Source: an uncultured Aquabacterium sp. (lineage in GTDB: Bacteria > Pseudomonadota > Gammaproteobacteria > Burkholderiales > Burkholderiaceae_C). From it: a stretch of 12,599 nt of DNA. The translations under genes were made by a program, and so were the position numbers. How positions within the stretch are numbered: the first letter of the stretch is position 1; each line of letters starts with the position of its first letter. The notes below the pieces were generated by a model that saw nothing but the letters and a program-made list of their open reading frames with translations, had not been told where the DNA came from and searched no databases. Below, piece by piece: positions 7,149 through 12,599 of the stretch. The stretch is from NCBI GenBank assembly GCA_937923225.1, contig CALAKR010000117.1, forward strand, positions 1-12,599, read 5' to 3'.

Positions 7149-8779
7149 CAACGCGGCGGGTTGGCCGGTATGCCCGCCAGGATGCCCAGCAACCGCTGCA
7201 GCTGGATCGGCTTGACCAAGTAGTGGTTGAAGCCGGCCTGCAGCGCCCGGGCAATGTGGTCGGGCAGGGCGTCACCGCTCAGCGCGATCAGGGGCACGCG
7301 GCGCGTGAGCGGGCTGGCGCGCAAGGTGCGGCACAGGTCCAGCCCGCTGCCGTCGGGCAGGTTGATGTCGACCAGCGCCACGTCGGGCATCTCGCCCTGG
7401 ATGGCCGCCAGCCCCTGCGAGGCCGTCGGGAAGGACGACAACTGCACCTGCGGGTAGGCCGCGAACAGCGCCTCGACCAGGCTGCGGTTCAGGGCGTTGT
7501 CTTCGACATGGATGATGCGCAGCGGAGGCAACTCGATGCCGGCCGGCGGGCTGCTGGGCGAGGGGGCGGCCGCCGGGGTGGCCAGCCGGTCTGCCAGCGG
7601 CAGGTTCAGCGTGAACATCACGCCCTTGCCCAGGGCGGTCGTCACGCCCAGACTGCCGTTCATCAGCTCGGCCAGGCGCTGGGCGATGGCCAGGCCCATG
7701 CCGTGGTCGTCCAGCTCGTCCAGGCCGGGCGATTGTCGGGCGGGCGCCTTCTGGCCGCCCGAGGCGGTGCAGGGCTCGAACAGGCGGTTGGCATCGCCGC
7801 CCGGCAGCAGGCCATCGCCGCCCTGGTGGTTCACCTCGATCAGCGCGCGGCCGTGGTCGGGCGAATGTCGGCAAGCCACCCACACGGTCTTGTCGGGCGG
7901 GCAGTGCGAGATCGCAAAACGCAGCAACTGGGTGACCACATCGCGCACGTGCACCGGGTCGGCCCAGGCGGTGGGCGCATCGCCTTCGATCACCAGGGTG
8001 ACGCGGCGTTCGCGGGCGGCGGCCTCCAGCGAGTGGCTGGCCTCCTTGCTCACGGCCAGCAGGTTCACGCGCTGGGCGTGCACGGGCAGGGAGCGGTCTT
8101 CGGCGTTGGCCAGCTTGACGGCCTTGTCCAGCAGATGGATCAGCTGCTGCGCGGCCTGCTGGATGTTGGCCACCTGGCGGCGCGCATCGGGCGCGGCCTG
8201 GATGTCCATGTCCAGCAACTGCGAGAAGCCCACGATGGTGTTGAGCGGCCCGCGCATGCCCAGGCTGAGTTGCCCCAGGAAGGTGGTGCGGCGCGCCAGG
8301 GCCACCTCGGCCTCCAGGCGGCTGTGGTGCTCGGTCTGGGCCCAGCGCTGGGCGCGCAGGTCGGTCAGGATCTCGATGTAGCGATCGACCGAGCCATCGG
8401 GGCCGGGCAGGGGCTGCACAGTACGCTCCACCCAGAAGGCTTCGCCATCCTTGTGGTGCTGGCACATGGCCACGCGCTCGACGCCCTCGCCCTGCGAGAT
8501 CCACTGGTTGATGCGGCGCACGGCCTCGGCATCGGTCTGGGGGCCGCTGAGCAGTTCCTCGACCTGGCGGCCGTAGGCGTCTTCCAGCGTGTAGCCGGTC
8601 AGGCGTGTGAACGCCGGGTTGGCCCAGCGGATGCAACGCTGCGCGTCACACACCAGGACCGCATCGGTGATGCGGTCGGCCATGAGGGCCAGTTCCTGGT
8701 TGGTGGCGTGGGCCGGACGTGTGGACCCTGTTGGCGGGGCCAGCGGTGCCTGAGGTGGGATGGTGGAGGAGTCCGACAT
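7148..8779 (-). CDS. PAS / degenerate histidine kinase / receiver hybrid
   Basis: The 543-residue protein has no TM segment and is probably cytoplasmic. A PAS domain spans about 30-140 (CIRWANPAFTRLTGYTLEDAYG), then comes a DHp-like helix region, an HATPase-like region (about 235-396) and a C-terminal receiver (about 420-535). The receiver is intact: E426, D427, phospho-acceptor D471 (VDINLPDGSG), S501, K523. The kinase core is not. The usual SHELRTPLN H-box reads SLGMRGPLN at 172-180, so L173 replaces the histidine. The N-box Asn is F288 (QLLRFAI). The G1 box reads VNHQGGDG at 316-323, with H318 at the Asp position. The G2 area HGMGLAIAQRLAELMNGSLG is kept. It is probably a phospho-receiver or scaffold that cannot autophosphorylate. 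The ATG has AGGAG 9 bases upstream. It is divergent from the glutathione peroxidase gene. Confidence 0.9.
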   Translation of the reverse strand: MSDSSTIPPQAPLAPPTGSTRPAHATNQELALMADRITDAVLVCDAQRCIRWANPAFTRLTGYTLEDAYGRQVEELLSGPQTDAEAVRRINQWISQGEGVERVAMCQHHKDGEAFWVERTVQPLPGPDGSVDRYIEILTDLRAQRWAQTEHHSRLEAEVALARRTTFLGQLSLGMRGPLNTIVGFSQLLDMDIQAAPDARRQVANIQQAAQQLIHLLDKAVKLANAEDRSLPVHAQRVNLLAVSKEASHSLEAAARERRVTLVIEGDAPTAWADPVHVRDVVTQLLRFAISHCPPDKTVWVACRHSPDHGRALIEVNHQGGDGLLPGGDANRLFEPCTASGGQKAPARQSPGLDELDDHGMGLAIAQRLAELMNGSLGVTTALGKGVMFTLNLPLADRLATPAAAPSPSSPPAGIELPPLRIIHVEDNALNRSLVEALFAAYPQVQLSSFPTASQGLAAIQGEMPDVALVDINLPDGSGLDLCRTLRASPLTRRVPLIALSGDALPDHIARALQAGFNHYLVKPIQLQRLLGILAGIPANPPR

Positions 8780-8867
8780 GACCCGAGTCTCCTGTGGTGC
8801 CAGTGTGGGTGCGGATGTTATGGAAAAAGGATATCCACCCCGTAGGCGATCCGCAAGGGCCGACGCT

Positions 8868-8876
8868 GGATAATGG
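8868..8876 (+). promoter_or_regulatory. Candidate -10 element for the glutathione peroxidase gene
   Basis: GGATAATGG contains GATAAT, close to the TATAAT consensus, and ends 31 bases before the gpx ATG. No good -35 hexamer is visible 16-18 bases upstream. The identical 9-mer occurs in the same role ahead of the aminotransferase gene at 10390-10398. This is a position and similarity argument only. Confidence 0.4.
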
Positions 8877-8907
8877 GTAACTCAACATTGCACCGAGGTG
8901 CTGCTTC

Positions 8908-9390
8908 ATGAGCTCTGTCTACGATTTCACGGCCCAGACCATCAACGGCCAGCCTGCACCGTTGTCAGAATACCAAGGCAAGGTCCTGTTGATCGTCAAC
9001 ACGGCCAGCAAGTGTGGCTTCACGCCGCAGTTCGAAGGCCTGGAAAAGCTGTGGAAGGGCTATTCGGACAAGGGTTTGGTGGTGCTGGGTTTCCCATGCA
9101 ACCAGTTTGGATCTCAGGACCCGGGCGCGAACGATGAAATTGCCTCGTTCTGCCAGCTCAATTACGGGGTGAGCTTCCCCATGATGGCCAAGATCGATGT
9201 CAATGGCGGCAATGCCCACCCGCTGTACCAGTGGCTGGTCAAGGAAGCGCCGGGCATCCTGGGCACCAAGTCGATCAAGTGGAACTTCACCAAGTTCCTG
9301 ATCGGGCGCGACGGCCAGGTCATCGGGCGTTATGCGCCCACCGATGCGCCCAAGGCGCTGGTGTCCGACATCGAAAAGGCGCTGGGCTAA
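8908..9390 (+). CDS. Glutathione peroxidase family protein (Cys type)
   Basis: The 160-residue protein has the usual bacterial length. Peroxidatic C36 sits in [11 protein letters not shown], with the other catalytic residues Q70 (FGSQDPG), W125 and N126 (KWNFTKF). The signature LGFPCNQFG is at 60-68. It uses cysteine, not selenocysteine. C82 (EIASFCQ) lies where the resolving cysteine of thioredoxin-dependent members is found, so thioredoxin rather than glutathione may be the true reductant (inference). It reduces hydrogen peroxide and organic peroxides in the cytoplasm. The ATG follows GAGGTG (8895-8900) by 7 bases, and that site lies in a short inverted repeat, GCACC-GA-GGTGC (8890-8901). 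The gene is convergent with the cysteine-rich gene, whose stop lies 18 bases away. Confidence 0.94.
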   Translation: MSSVYDFTAQTINGQPAPLSEYQGKVLLIVNTASKCGFTPQFEGLEKLWKGYSDKGLVVLGFPCNQFGSQDPGANDEIASFCQLNYGVSFPMMAKIDVNGGNAHPLYQWLVKEAPGILGTKSIKWNFTKFLIGRDGQVIGRYAPTDAPKALVSDIEKALG

Positions 9391-9408
9391 GCGGTCCGAA
9401 CGCCTGGC

Positions 9409-9885
9409 TCAAATCGTCAGCGTTGGCGCCGGCACCTCGGCCGCGCCGGCCAGGTTCATCGGGTCGGCGGTTTCAACGACGCTGTCCGACGGCGCGCTGT
9501 CGTTGGTGACCACCTGCGGGCAGCGCAGGCAGGCGCTCACGCCTTCCTGGGCCCACCACATGCAGCGCGTGCGGATGGCGCAGCGCGGCGGCTTGCTCAC
9601 CACCACGGGCGCGATGCGCACGGTGCGGATGGCCAGGCGGCACTTGCGGCGGTCTTCGTCGAAGTGCCAGCATTCGGTGCTCATGGCGCAGGGCGCCCCG
9701 ATGCGGAAGACCTCGGCCGGGTCCACCGGGGCGGTCATGGCGACCACCTCCGGCGTGACCGGCAAGGCCTGTTCAAGGTAGGACACCTCGGGCCGGTCGG
9801 CACTGCCGCCGATCACGGCGAAGACTTCGGCGCCGTCCAGGTGGTGCTGGGCGCTGGGGCACATGGGGATGGCGGGGTGGTTCAT
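9409..9885 (-). CDS. Cysteine-rich protein of unknown function beside a GG-leader peptide gene
   Basis: I do not recognise this 158-residue protein. It has eight cysteines: C9, C66, C72, C82, C102, C108, C119 and C122. Residues 66-82 (C-x5-C-W-x8-C) and 102-122 (C-x5-C-x10-C-x2-C, with MWW after the second Cys) look like two related halves. The spacing suggests two metal or Fe-S sites, or disulphides. There is no signal peptide or TM helix, and the C-terminus is Ala/Pro/Thr-rich and probably disordered. The gene is real: GAGGAG lies 6 bases before the ATG, codon bias is strong, and it follows the leader-peptide gene by 50 bases on the same strand. That context suggests a role in maturation, carrying or immunity of the peptide (inference). 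It could also be an unrelated ferredoxin-like or zinc protein. Confidence 0.8.
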   Translation of the reverse strand: MNHPAIPMCPSAQHHLDGAEVFAVIGGSADRPEVSYLEQALPVTPEVVAMTAPVDPAEVFRIGAPCAMSTECWHFDEDRRKCRLAIRTVRIAPVVVSKPPRCAIRTRCMWWAQEGVSACLRCPQVVTNDSAPSDSVVETADPMNLAGAAEVPAPTLTI

Positions 9886-9935
9886 CGCATGCTCCTCGTC
9901 GTGGGCCGTGAGGTGTCCTGGCGGGCTGTGCTGGA

Positions 9936-10214
9936 TCAGCGCAGCACCACGTTGCCGAGTTGGGCGATCTCAAGCTGCTTGATTTGCGACAGCTGCAGGT
10001 TGCGGATGATCTCGGGGTTGATCTTGCCGTTGATGATGTGGCCGCCGACGGGCGCATAGATGCTGGCGCCGCCGCTCACGGCCTGCACCTGCTCGGCGCT
10101 CAGCTCGGTCATGCGGCGGGCGGCCAGGGCGCGCTCCACGCCTTGGGCGGCCAGGGATTGCAGATCGGCCATCGCGGCGCGGCCGGCGGTCTTCAGTTCG
10201 GTGTTGGTGGTCAT
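9936..10214 (-). CDS. Double-glycine leader peptide precursor (bacteriocin/RiPP-like)
   Basis: The 92-residue product has an N-terminal part rich in Ala, Leu and Gln, then MTELSAEQVQAVSGG at residues 35-49. This is a textbook double-glycine leader end of the kind cut by C39-peptidase ABC exporters. The predicted core (50-92, 43 residues) begins ASIYAPVGG, lacks cysteine, is Ile/Leu/Gln/Asn-rich with a likely amphipathic C-terminal half (NPEIIRNLQLSQIKQLEIAQ), and is slightly basic. The 49-residue leader is longer than in classical class II bacteriocins. Start choice: ATG 10214 has AAAGGA 6 bases upstream; the frame extends upstream without a better start. The cysteine-rich gene follows, probably co-transcribed. 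No exporter, protease or known modification enzyme lies in the window. Signal or toxin roles are both possible. Confidence 0.82.
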   Translation of the reverse strand: MTTNTELKTAGRAAMADLQSLAAQGVERALAARRMTELSAEQVQAVSGGASIYAPVGGHIINGKINPEIIRNLQLSQIKQLEIAQLGNVVLR

Positions 10215-10324
10215 TATGAGTCCTTTCGATGTTGAGGGGATCGTTCCAATCGCCACCGTGTTCAGCAGGGGTCGGGTGTCGATGGGATGGACTGTAAAAA
10301 TCCGTGTGCCGCGCCACATCCTGC

Positions 10325-10379
10325 GAACTGGGGGCCCCCCTAGCTCAAGCTAGGGCCCTCTGTGGAGGGGCCCCAGTTC
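10325..10379. repeat. GC-rich three-way-junction palindrome
   Basis: The outer stem GAACTGGGG (10325-10333) pairs with CCCCAGTTC (10371-10379), 9 bp perfect. Inside are two hairpins: CCCTAGC (10338-10344) with GCTAGGG (10349-10355), loop TCAA; and CCCTC (10356-10360) with GAGGG (10365-10369), loop TGTG. The element lies between the divergent peptide precursor and aminotransferase genes and just upstream of the aminotransferase -10. It has no T-run on either side. It could be a dispersed palindromic repeat, a structured leader of the peptide mRNA, or a protein-binding site. Confidence 0.6.
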
Positions 10380-10389
10380 TAGGGAGTCG

Positions 10390-10398
10390 GGATAATGG
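10390..10398 (+). promoter_or_regulatory. Candidate -10 element for the aminotransferase gene
   Basis: GGATAATGG contains a near-consensus GATAAT and ends 25 bases before the aminotransferase ATG. The expected -35 region falls in the 3' arm of the 10325-10379 palindrome and has no consensus match, so a factor binding there might assist or block the promoter (inference). Confidence 0.4.
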
Positions 10399-10423
10399 CG
10401 GGTCCAGTCAGGAGCTCTCAGCC

Positions 10424-11617
10424 ATGTTCAAGCACGTCGATGCCTACCCCGGTGATCCCATCCTCACCCTCAACGAAGATTTCCAGAAAGACCCTCGCCA
10501 GGGCAAGATCAACCTGAGCATCGGCATCTACTTCGACGAAGAAGGCCGCCTGCCGGTGATGGACGCCGTGCGCCAGGCCGAGACCGCCTTGCTGTCGAGC
10601 ATCGGCCCCAAGCCCTACCTGCCGATGAGCGGCGCGCCCGATTACCGTCAGGCCATCCAGCACCTGCTGTTCGGTGCGCAGCACGAGGCCGTGACCTCGG
10701 GCCGCATCGCCACCATCCAGACCATCGGCGGCTCGGGCGCCTTGAAGGTGGGCGGTGATTTCCTCAAGCGCTACTTCCCGAACTCGCAGGTGTGGGTGAG
10801 CGACCCCACGTGGGACAACCACCGCGCCATGTTCGAAGGCGCCGGCTTCACGGTGAACACCTACCCGTACTACGACGCGGCCACGGGTGGTTTGAAGTTC
10901 GACGCCATGCTGTCGGCCATCGATGCGCTGCCCGCCAAGAGCATCGTGCTGCTGCACGCCTGCTGCCACAACCCCACCGGTGTCGACCTGAGCCAGGACC
11001 AGTGGAAGGCGCTCACCGCCGTGCTCAAGGCGCGTGACCTGCTGCCCTTCTTGGACATCGCGTACCAGGGTTTCGGTGATGGCATCGATGAAGACGCGTT
11101 CGCCCTGCGCACGCTGGCCGATGCGGGTGTGAGCTTCTTCGTGGCCAATTCGTTCTCCAAGAGCTTCTCGTTGTACGGCGAGCGCGTGGGCGGCCTGAGC
11201 GTGGTCTGCCCCGACAAGCTCGAAGCCGGCCTGGTGCTGGGCCAGTTGATGGCCTGCGTGCGCCGCAACTACTCCAGCCCGCCCACGCATGGCGCGCGCA
11301 TCGTGGCGCAGGTGCTGGGCACGCCCGCGCTGCGCCAGTCGTGGTCGGATGAGCTGGGCGCCATGCGCCAGCGCATCAAGCTGATGCGCCAGCGTCTGTA
11401 TGACGGCGTGGTCGCGCAACTGCCTGGCCGTGATGTGCGCTACTTCATCGACCAGCGCGGCATGTTCAGCTACACGGGCCTGAGCGCCGCGCAGGCCGAC
11501 ACACTGCGCGAGCAACACGGCGTGTACGTGCTGCGCTCGGGCCGCATGTGCGCCGCGGGCCTCAATGCGAACAACGTCGACAAGGTGGCCGAGGCCATCG
11601 CTGCTGTGCTGCGTTGA
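10424..11617 (+). CDS. Aromatic amino acid / aspartate aminotransferase (class I, AspC/TyrB type)
   Basis: The 397-residue protein has the length of AspC/TyrB enzymes. PLP lysine K246 is in NSFSKSFSLYGERVGG. The supporting residues are present: W130 (DPTWDNH), N183 (HNPTG), D211 and Y214 (DIAYQGF), R254 (phosphate), and R374 (RSGRMCAAGLN, substrate carboxylate). It transfers amino groups between aspartate or aromatic amino acids and 2-oxoglutarate in the cytoplasm. Sequence alone does not let me choose between aspartate and aromatic preference; betaproteobacterial homologues are usually annotated as aromatic. ATG 10424 follows AGGAG by about 9 bases. An upstream ATG at 10304 would run through the structured palindrome and is unlikely. 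Confidence 0.94.
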   Translation: MFKHVDAYPGDPILTLNEDFQKDPRQGKINLSIGIYFDEEGRLPVMDAVRQAETALLSSIGPKPYLPMSGAPDYRQAIQHLLFGAQHEAVTSGRIATIQTIGGSGALKVGGDFLKRYFPNSQVWVSDPTWDNHRAMFEGAGFTVNTYPYYDAATGGLKFDAMLSAIDALPAKSIVLLHACCHNPTGVDLSQDQWKALTAVLKARDLLPFLDIAYQGFGDGIDEDAFALRTLADAGVSFFVANSFSKSFSLYGERVGGLSVVCPDKLEAGLVLGQLMACVRRNYSSPPTHGARIVAQVLGTPALRQSWSDELGAMRQRIKLMRQRLYDGVVAQLPGRDVRYFIDQRGMFSYTGLSAAQADTLREQHGVYVLRSGRMCAAGLNANNVDKVAEAIAAVLR

Positions 11618-11649
11618 ACGGGCGATAGGGTCATGGTGGGGTGATCTGG

Positions 11650-11680
11650 GCCCAAACGTAGCCCAGTGGGCATTTTGGGC
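11650..11680 (+). terminator. Nested hairpin downstream of the aminotransferase gene
   Basis: GCCCAAA (11650-11656) pairs with TTTGGGC (11674-11680), enclosing GCCC (11661-11664) paired with GGGC (11668-11671). It begins 32 bases after the aminotransferase stop. The 3' arm contains TTTT, but no free T-run follows, so it is only a candidate terminator. No other candidate is seen before the acyl-CoA ligase gene. Confidence 0.3.
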
Positions 11681-11724
11681 GCGCCATATCAGGGAACCCC
11701 TTAGTTGAGGGGGCGTCAAGTTCG

Positions 11725-11749
11725 GTTCAAGATCGACCTTTGATCGAAC
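11725..11749. promoter_or_regulatory. Possible operator upstream of the acyl-CoA ligase gene
   Basis: GTTC (11725-11728) and GAAC (11746-11749) flank two copies of GATCGA (11731-11736 and 11742-11747) set 11 bases apart, one helical turn. GATC/GATC and GTTC/GAAC together make an imperfect dyad with two extra A bases. It lies 24-49 bases before the fadD-type start. Fatty-acid genes are commonly repressed by FadR, PsrA or FadP-type proteins, but I cannot match this to a known consensus. Confidence 0.3.
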
Positions 11750-11773
11750 AAGCACAACGGATTGCGCAGCGCC

Positions 11774-12599
11774 ATGACCCAACCCTATCCCTGGCTCCAG
11801 AGCTACCCGCCGGGCGTGCCCGCCGAGATCGACCACAGCACCTACCCCTCGCTGGTCGATCTGATCGATGAAGGCCTGACCAAGCACCGCGACAAGTCGG
11901 CCTATGCCTTCATGGGCAAGCACTTCAGCTTCGGTGACATCGACCAGGCCTCCAAGATTTTTGCGGCCTACCTGCAGACCCTGGGACTGGCCAAGGGCGA
12001 TCGTGTGGCCGTGATGCTGCCCAATGTGCCGCAGTACCCGGTGGTGGTGATGGCCATCCTGCGCGCGGGCTATGTGGTGGTCAACGTGAACCCGCTGTAC
12101 ACGCCGCGTGAGCTGCAGCACCAGCTGTCCGATGCCGGCGCGCGCGCCATCATCATCCTGGAGAACTTCGCGCACGTGCTCGAGCAGGTGCTGGCCTCCA
12201 CGCCGGTGCAGCACATCGTGCTGGCCAGCATGGGCGACACGCTGGGCTTTTTGAAGGGCGCCATCGTCAACCACGTGGTGCGCAAGGTCAAGAAGATGGT
12301 GCCGGCCTTCAACCTGCCCAACGCCGTGCGCTACAAGGATGCGCTGTCGCGCGGCACGCAAAGCCGCTACACGCCCGCCCAGCCCGGCCCGGAAGACGTG
12401 GCCGTGCTGCAGTACACCGGCGGCACCACCGGCGTGAGCAAGGGCGCCACGCTGGTCCACCGCAACATCATCGCCAACCTGCTGCAATCCGAGGCCTGGA
12501 ACCAGCCCATGTGGGCCCAGGTGCCCGAGGGCGAGCAGCCCACCATGGTGTGCGCGCTGCCGCTGTACCACATCTTCGGTTTCACGGTGAACATGATGC
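11774..12599 (+). CDS. fadD: Long-chain fatty acid-CoA ligase (FadD type), 5' part
   Basis: The frame is open from ATG 11774 to the window edge: 275 residues of a protein usually about 555-565 long. It begins MTQPYPWLQSYPPGVPAEID, typical of proteobacterial FadD. The adenylate-forming P-loop YTGGTTGVSKGA is at 214-225 (K223) and the A4-type motif ALPLYHIFGF at 261-270. The AMP-binding N-domain motifs MLPNVPQYPVVVMAILRAG and VNVNPLYTPREL are also present. The enzyme activates fatty acids to acyl-CoA through an acyl-adenylate for beta-oxidation or lipid synthesis, usually at the inner membrane. The ATG lacks a clear ribosome site. A possible operator lies just upstream. The C-terminal domain is outside the window. 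Confidence 0.93.
   Translation, partial: MTQPYPWLQSYPPGVPAEIDHSTYPSLVDLIDEGLTKHRDKSAYAFMGKHFSFGDIDQASKIFAAYLQTLGLAKGDRVAVMLPNVPQYPVVVMAILRAGYVVVNVNPLYTPRELQHQLSDAGARAIIILENFAHVLEQVLASTPVQHIVLASMGDTLGFLKGAIVNHVVRKVKKMVPAFNLPNAVRYKDALSRGTQSRYTPAQPGPEDVAVLQYTGGTTGVSKGATLVHRNIIANLLQSEAWNQPMWAQVPEGEQPTMVCALPLYHIFGFTVNMM

Noticed and set aside
7127..8845. 572-codon plus-strand frame opposite the hybrid kinase
   Set aside because: The minus-strand reading has PAS and receiver domains and a good ribosome site; this one has none.
11697..11712. CCCCT-TAGTTG-AGGGG hairpin before the acyl-CoA ligase as a terminator
   Set aside because: Only a 5-bp stem with no T-run; not convincing.
10418..12571. 717-codon minus-strand open frame opposite the aminotransferase and acyl-CoA ligase
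   Set aside because: Both opposite genes have intact catalytic motifs; this frame crosses an intergenic gap and shows only His/Gln/Val-rich mirror composition.

Overview
The window looks like a chromosomal segment of a high-GC betaproteobacterium, most likely order Burkholderiales (Comamonadaceae or a related Aquabacterium/Ideonella-type lineage). I infer this from strong GC bias at third codon positions, housekeeping proteins of betaproteobacterial type, and densely packed short operons. No tRNA, rRNA, CRISPR array or transposase gene was seen.

Layout, left to right. (1) Positions 1-324 carry no gene I can support and are clearly AT-richer than the rest. (2) A minus-strand pair, ybeZ (PhoH-like ATPase) then ybeY (endoribonuclease), covers 1860-325. 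Its usual partners miaB and ybeX are not adjacent. (3) A divergent plus-strand operon covers 1984-5377: a seven-transmembrane sensor histidine kinase, a NarL/LuxR-type response regulator and ruvA, the last overlapping the regulator by 4 bases. A secreted M14 zinc peptidase follows on the same strand. (4) On the minus strand are a hotdog-fold thioesterase and, upstream of it, a PAS/histidine-kinase-like/receiver hybrid. The kinase core of this hybrid has lost its phospho-accepting histidine and its main ATP-site residues. A long interrupted palindrome lies between the two genes. (5) A plus-strand Cys-type glutathione peroxidase faces a minus-strand two-gene unit. That unit encodes a 92-residue peptide with a textbook double-glycine leader and a 158-residue cysteine-rich protein. 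I do not recognise the second protein. (6) A compact GC-rich sequence able to fold as a three-way junction separates the peptide gene from a divergent aromatic/aspartate aminotransferase. A FadD-type acyl-CoA ligase follows and runs off the right edge.

The most interesting part is the peptide plus cysteine-rich protein unit (10214-9409). It looks like an orphan bacteriocin/RiPP-like cassette with no transporter or recognised maturation enzyme in view. Second is the apparent pseudokinase with an intact receiver domain. Third are the two structured non-coding elements at 7047-7082 and 10325-10379. The rest are well-known families in ordinary form.
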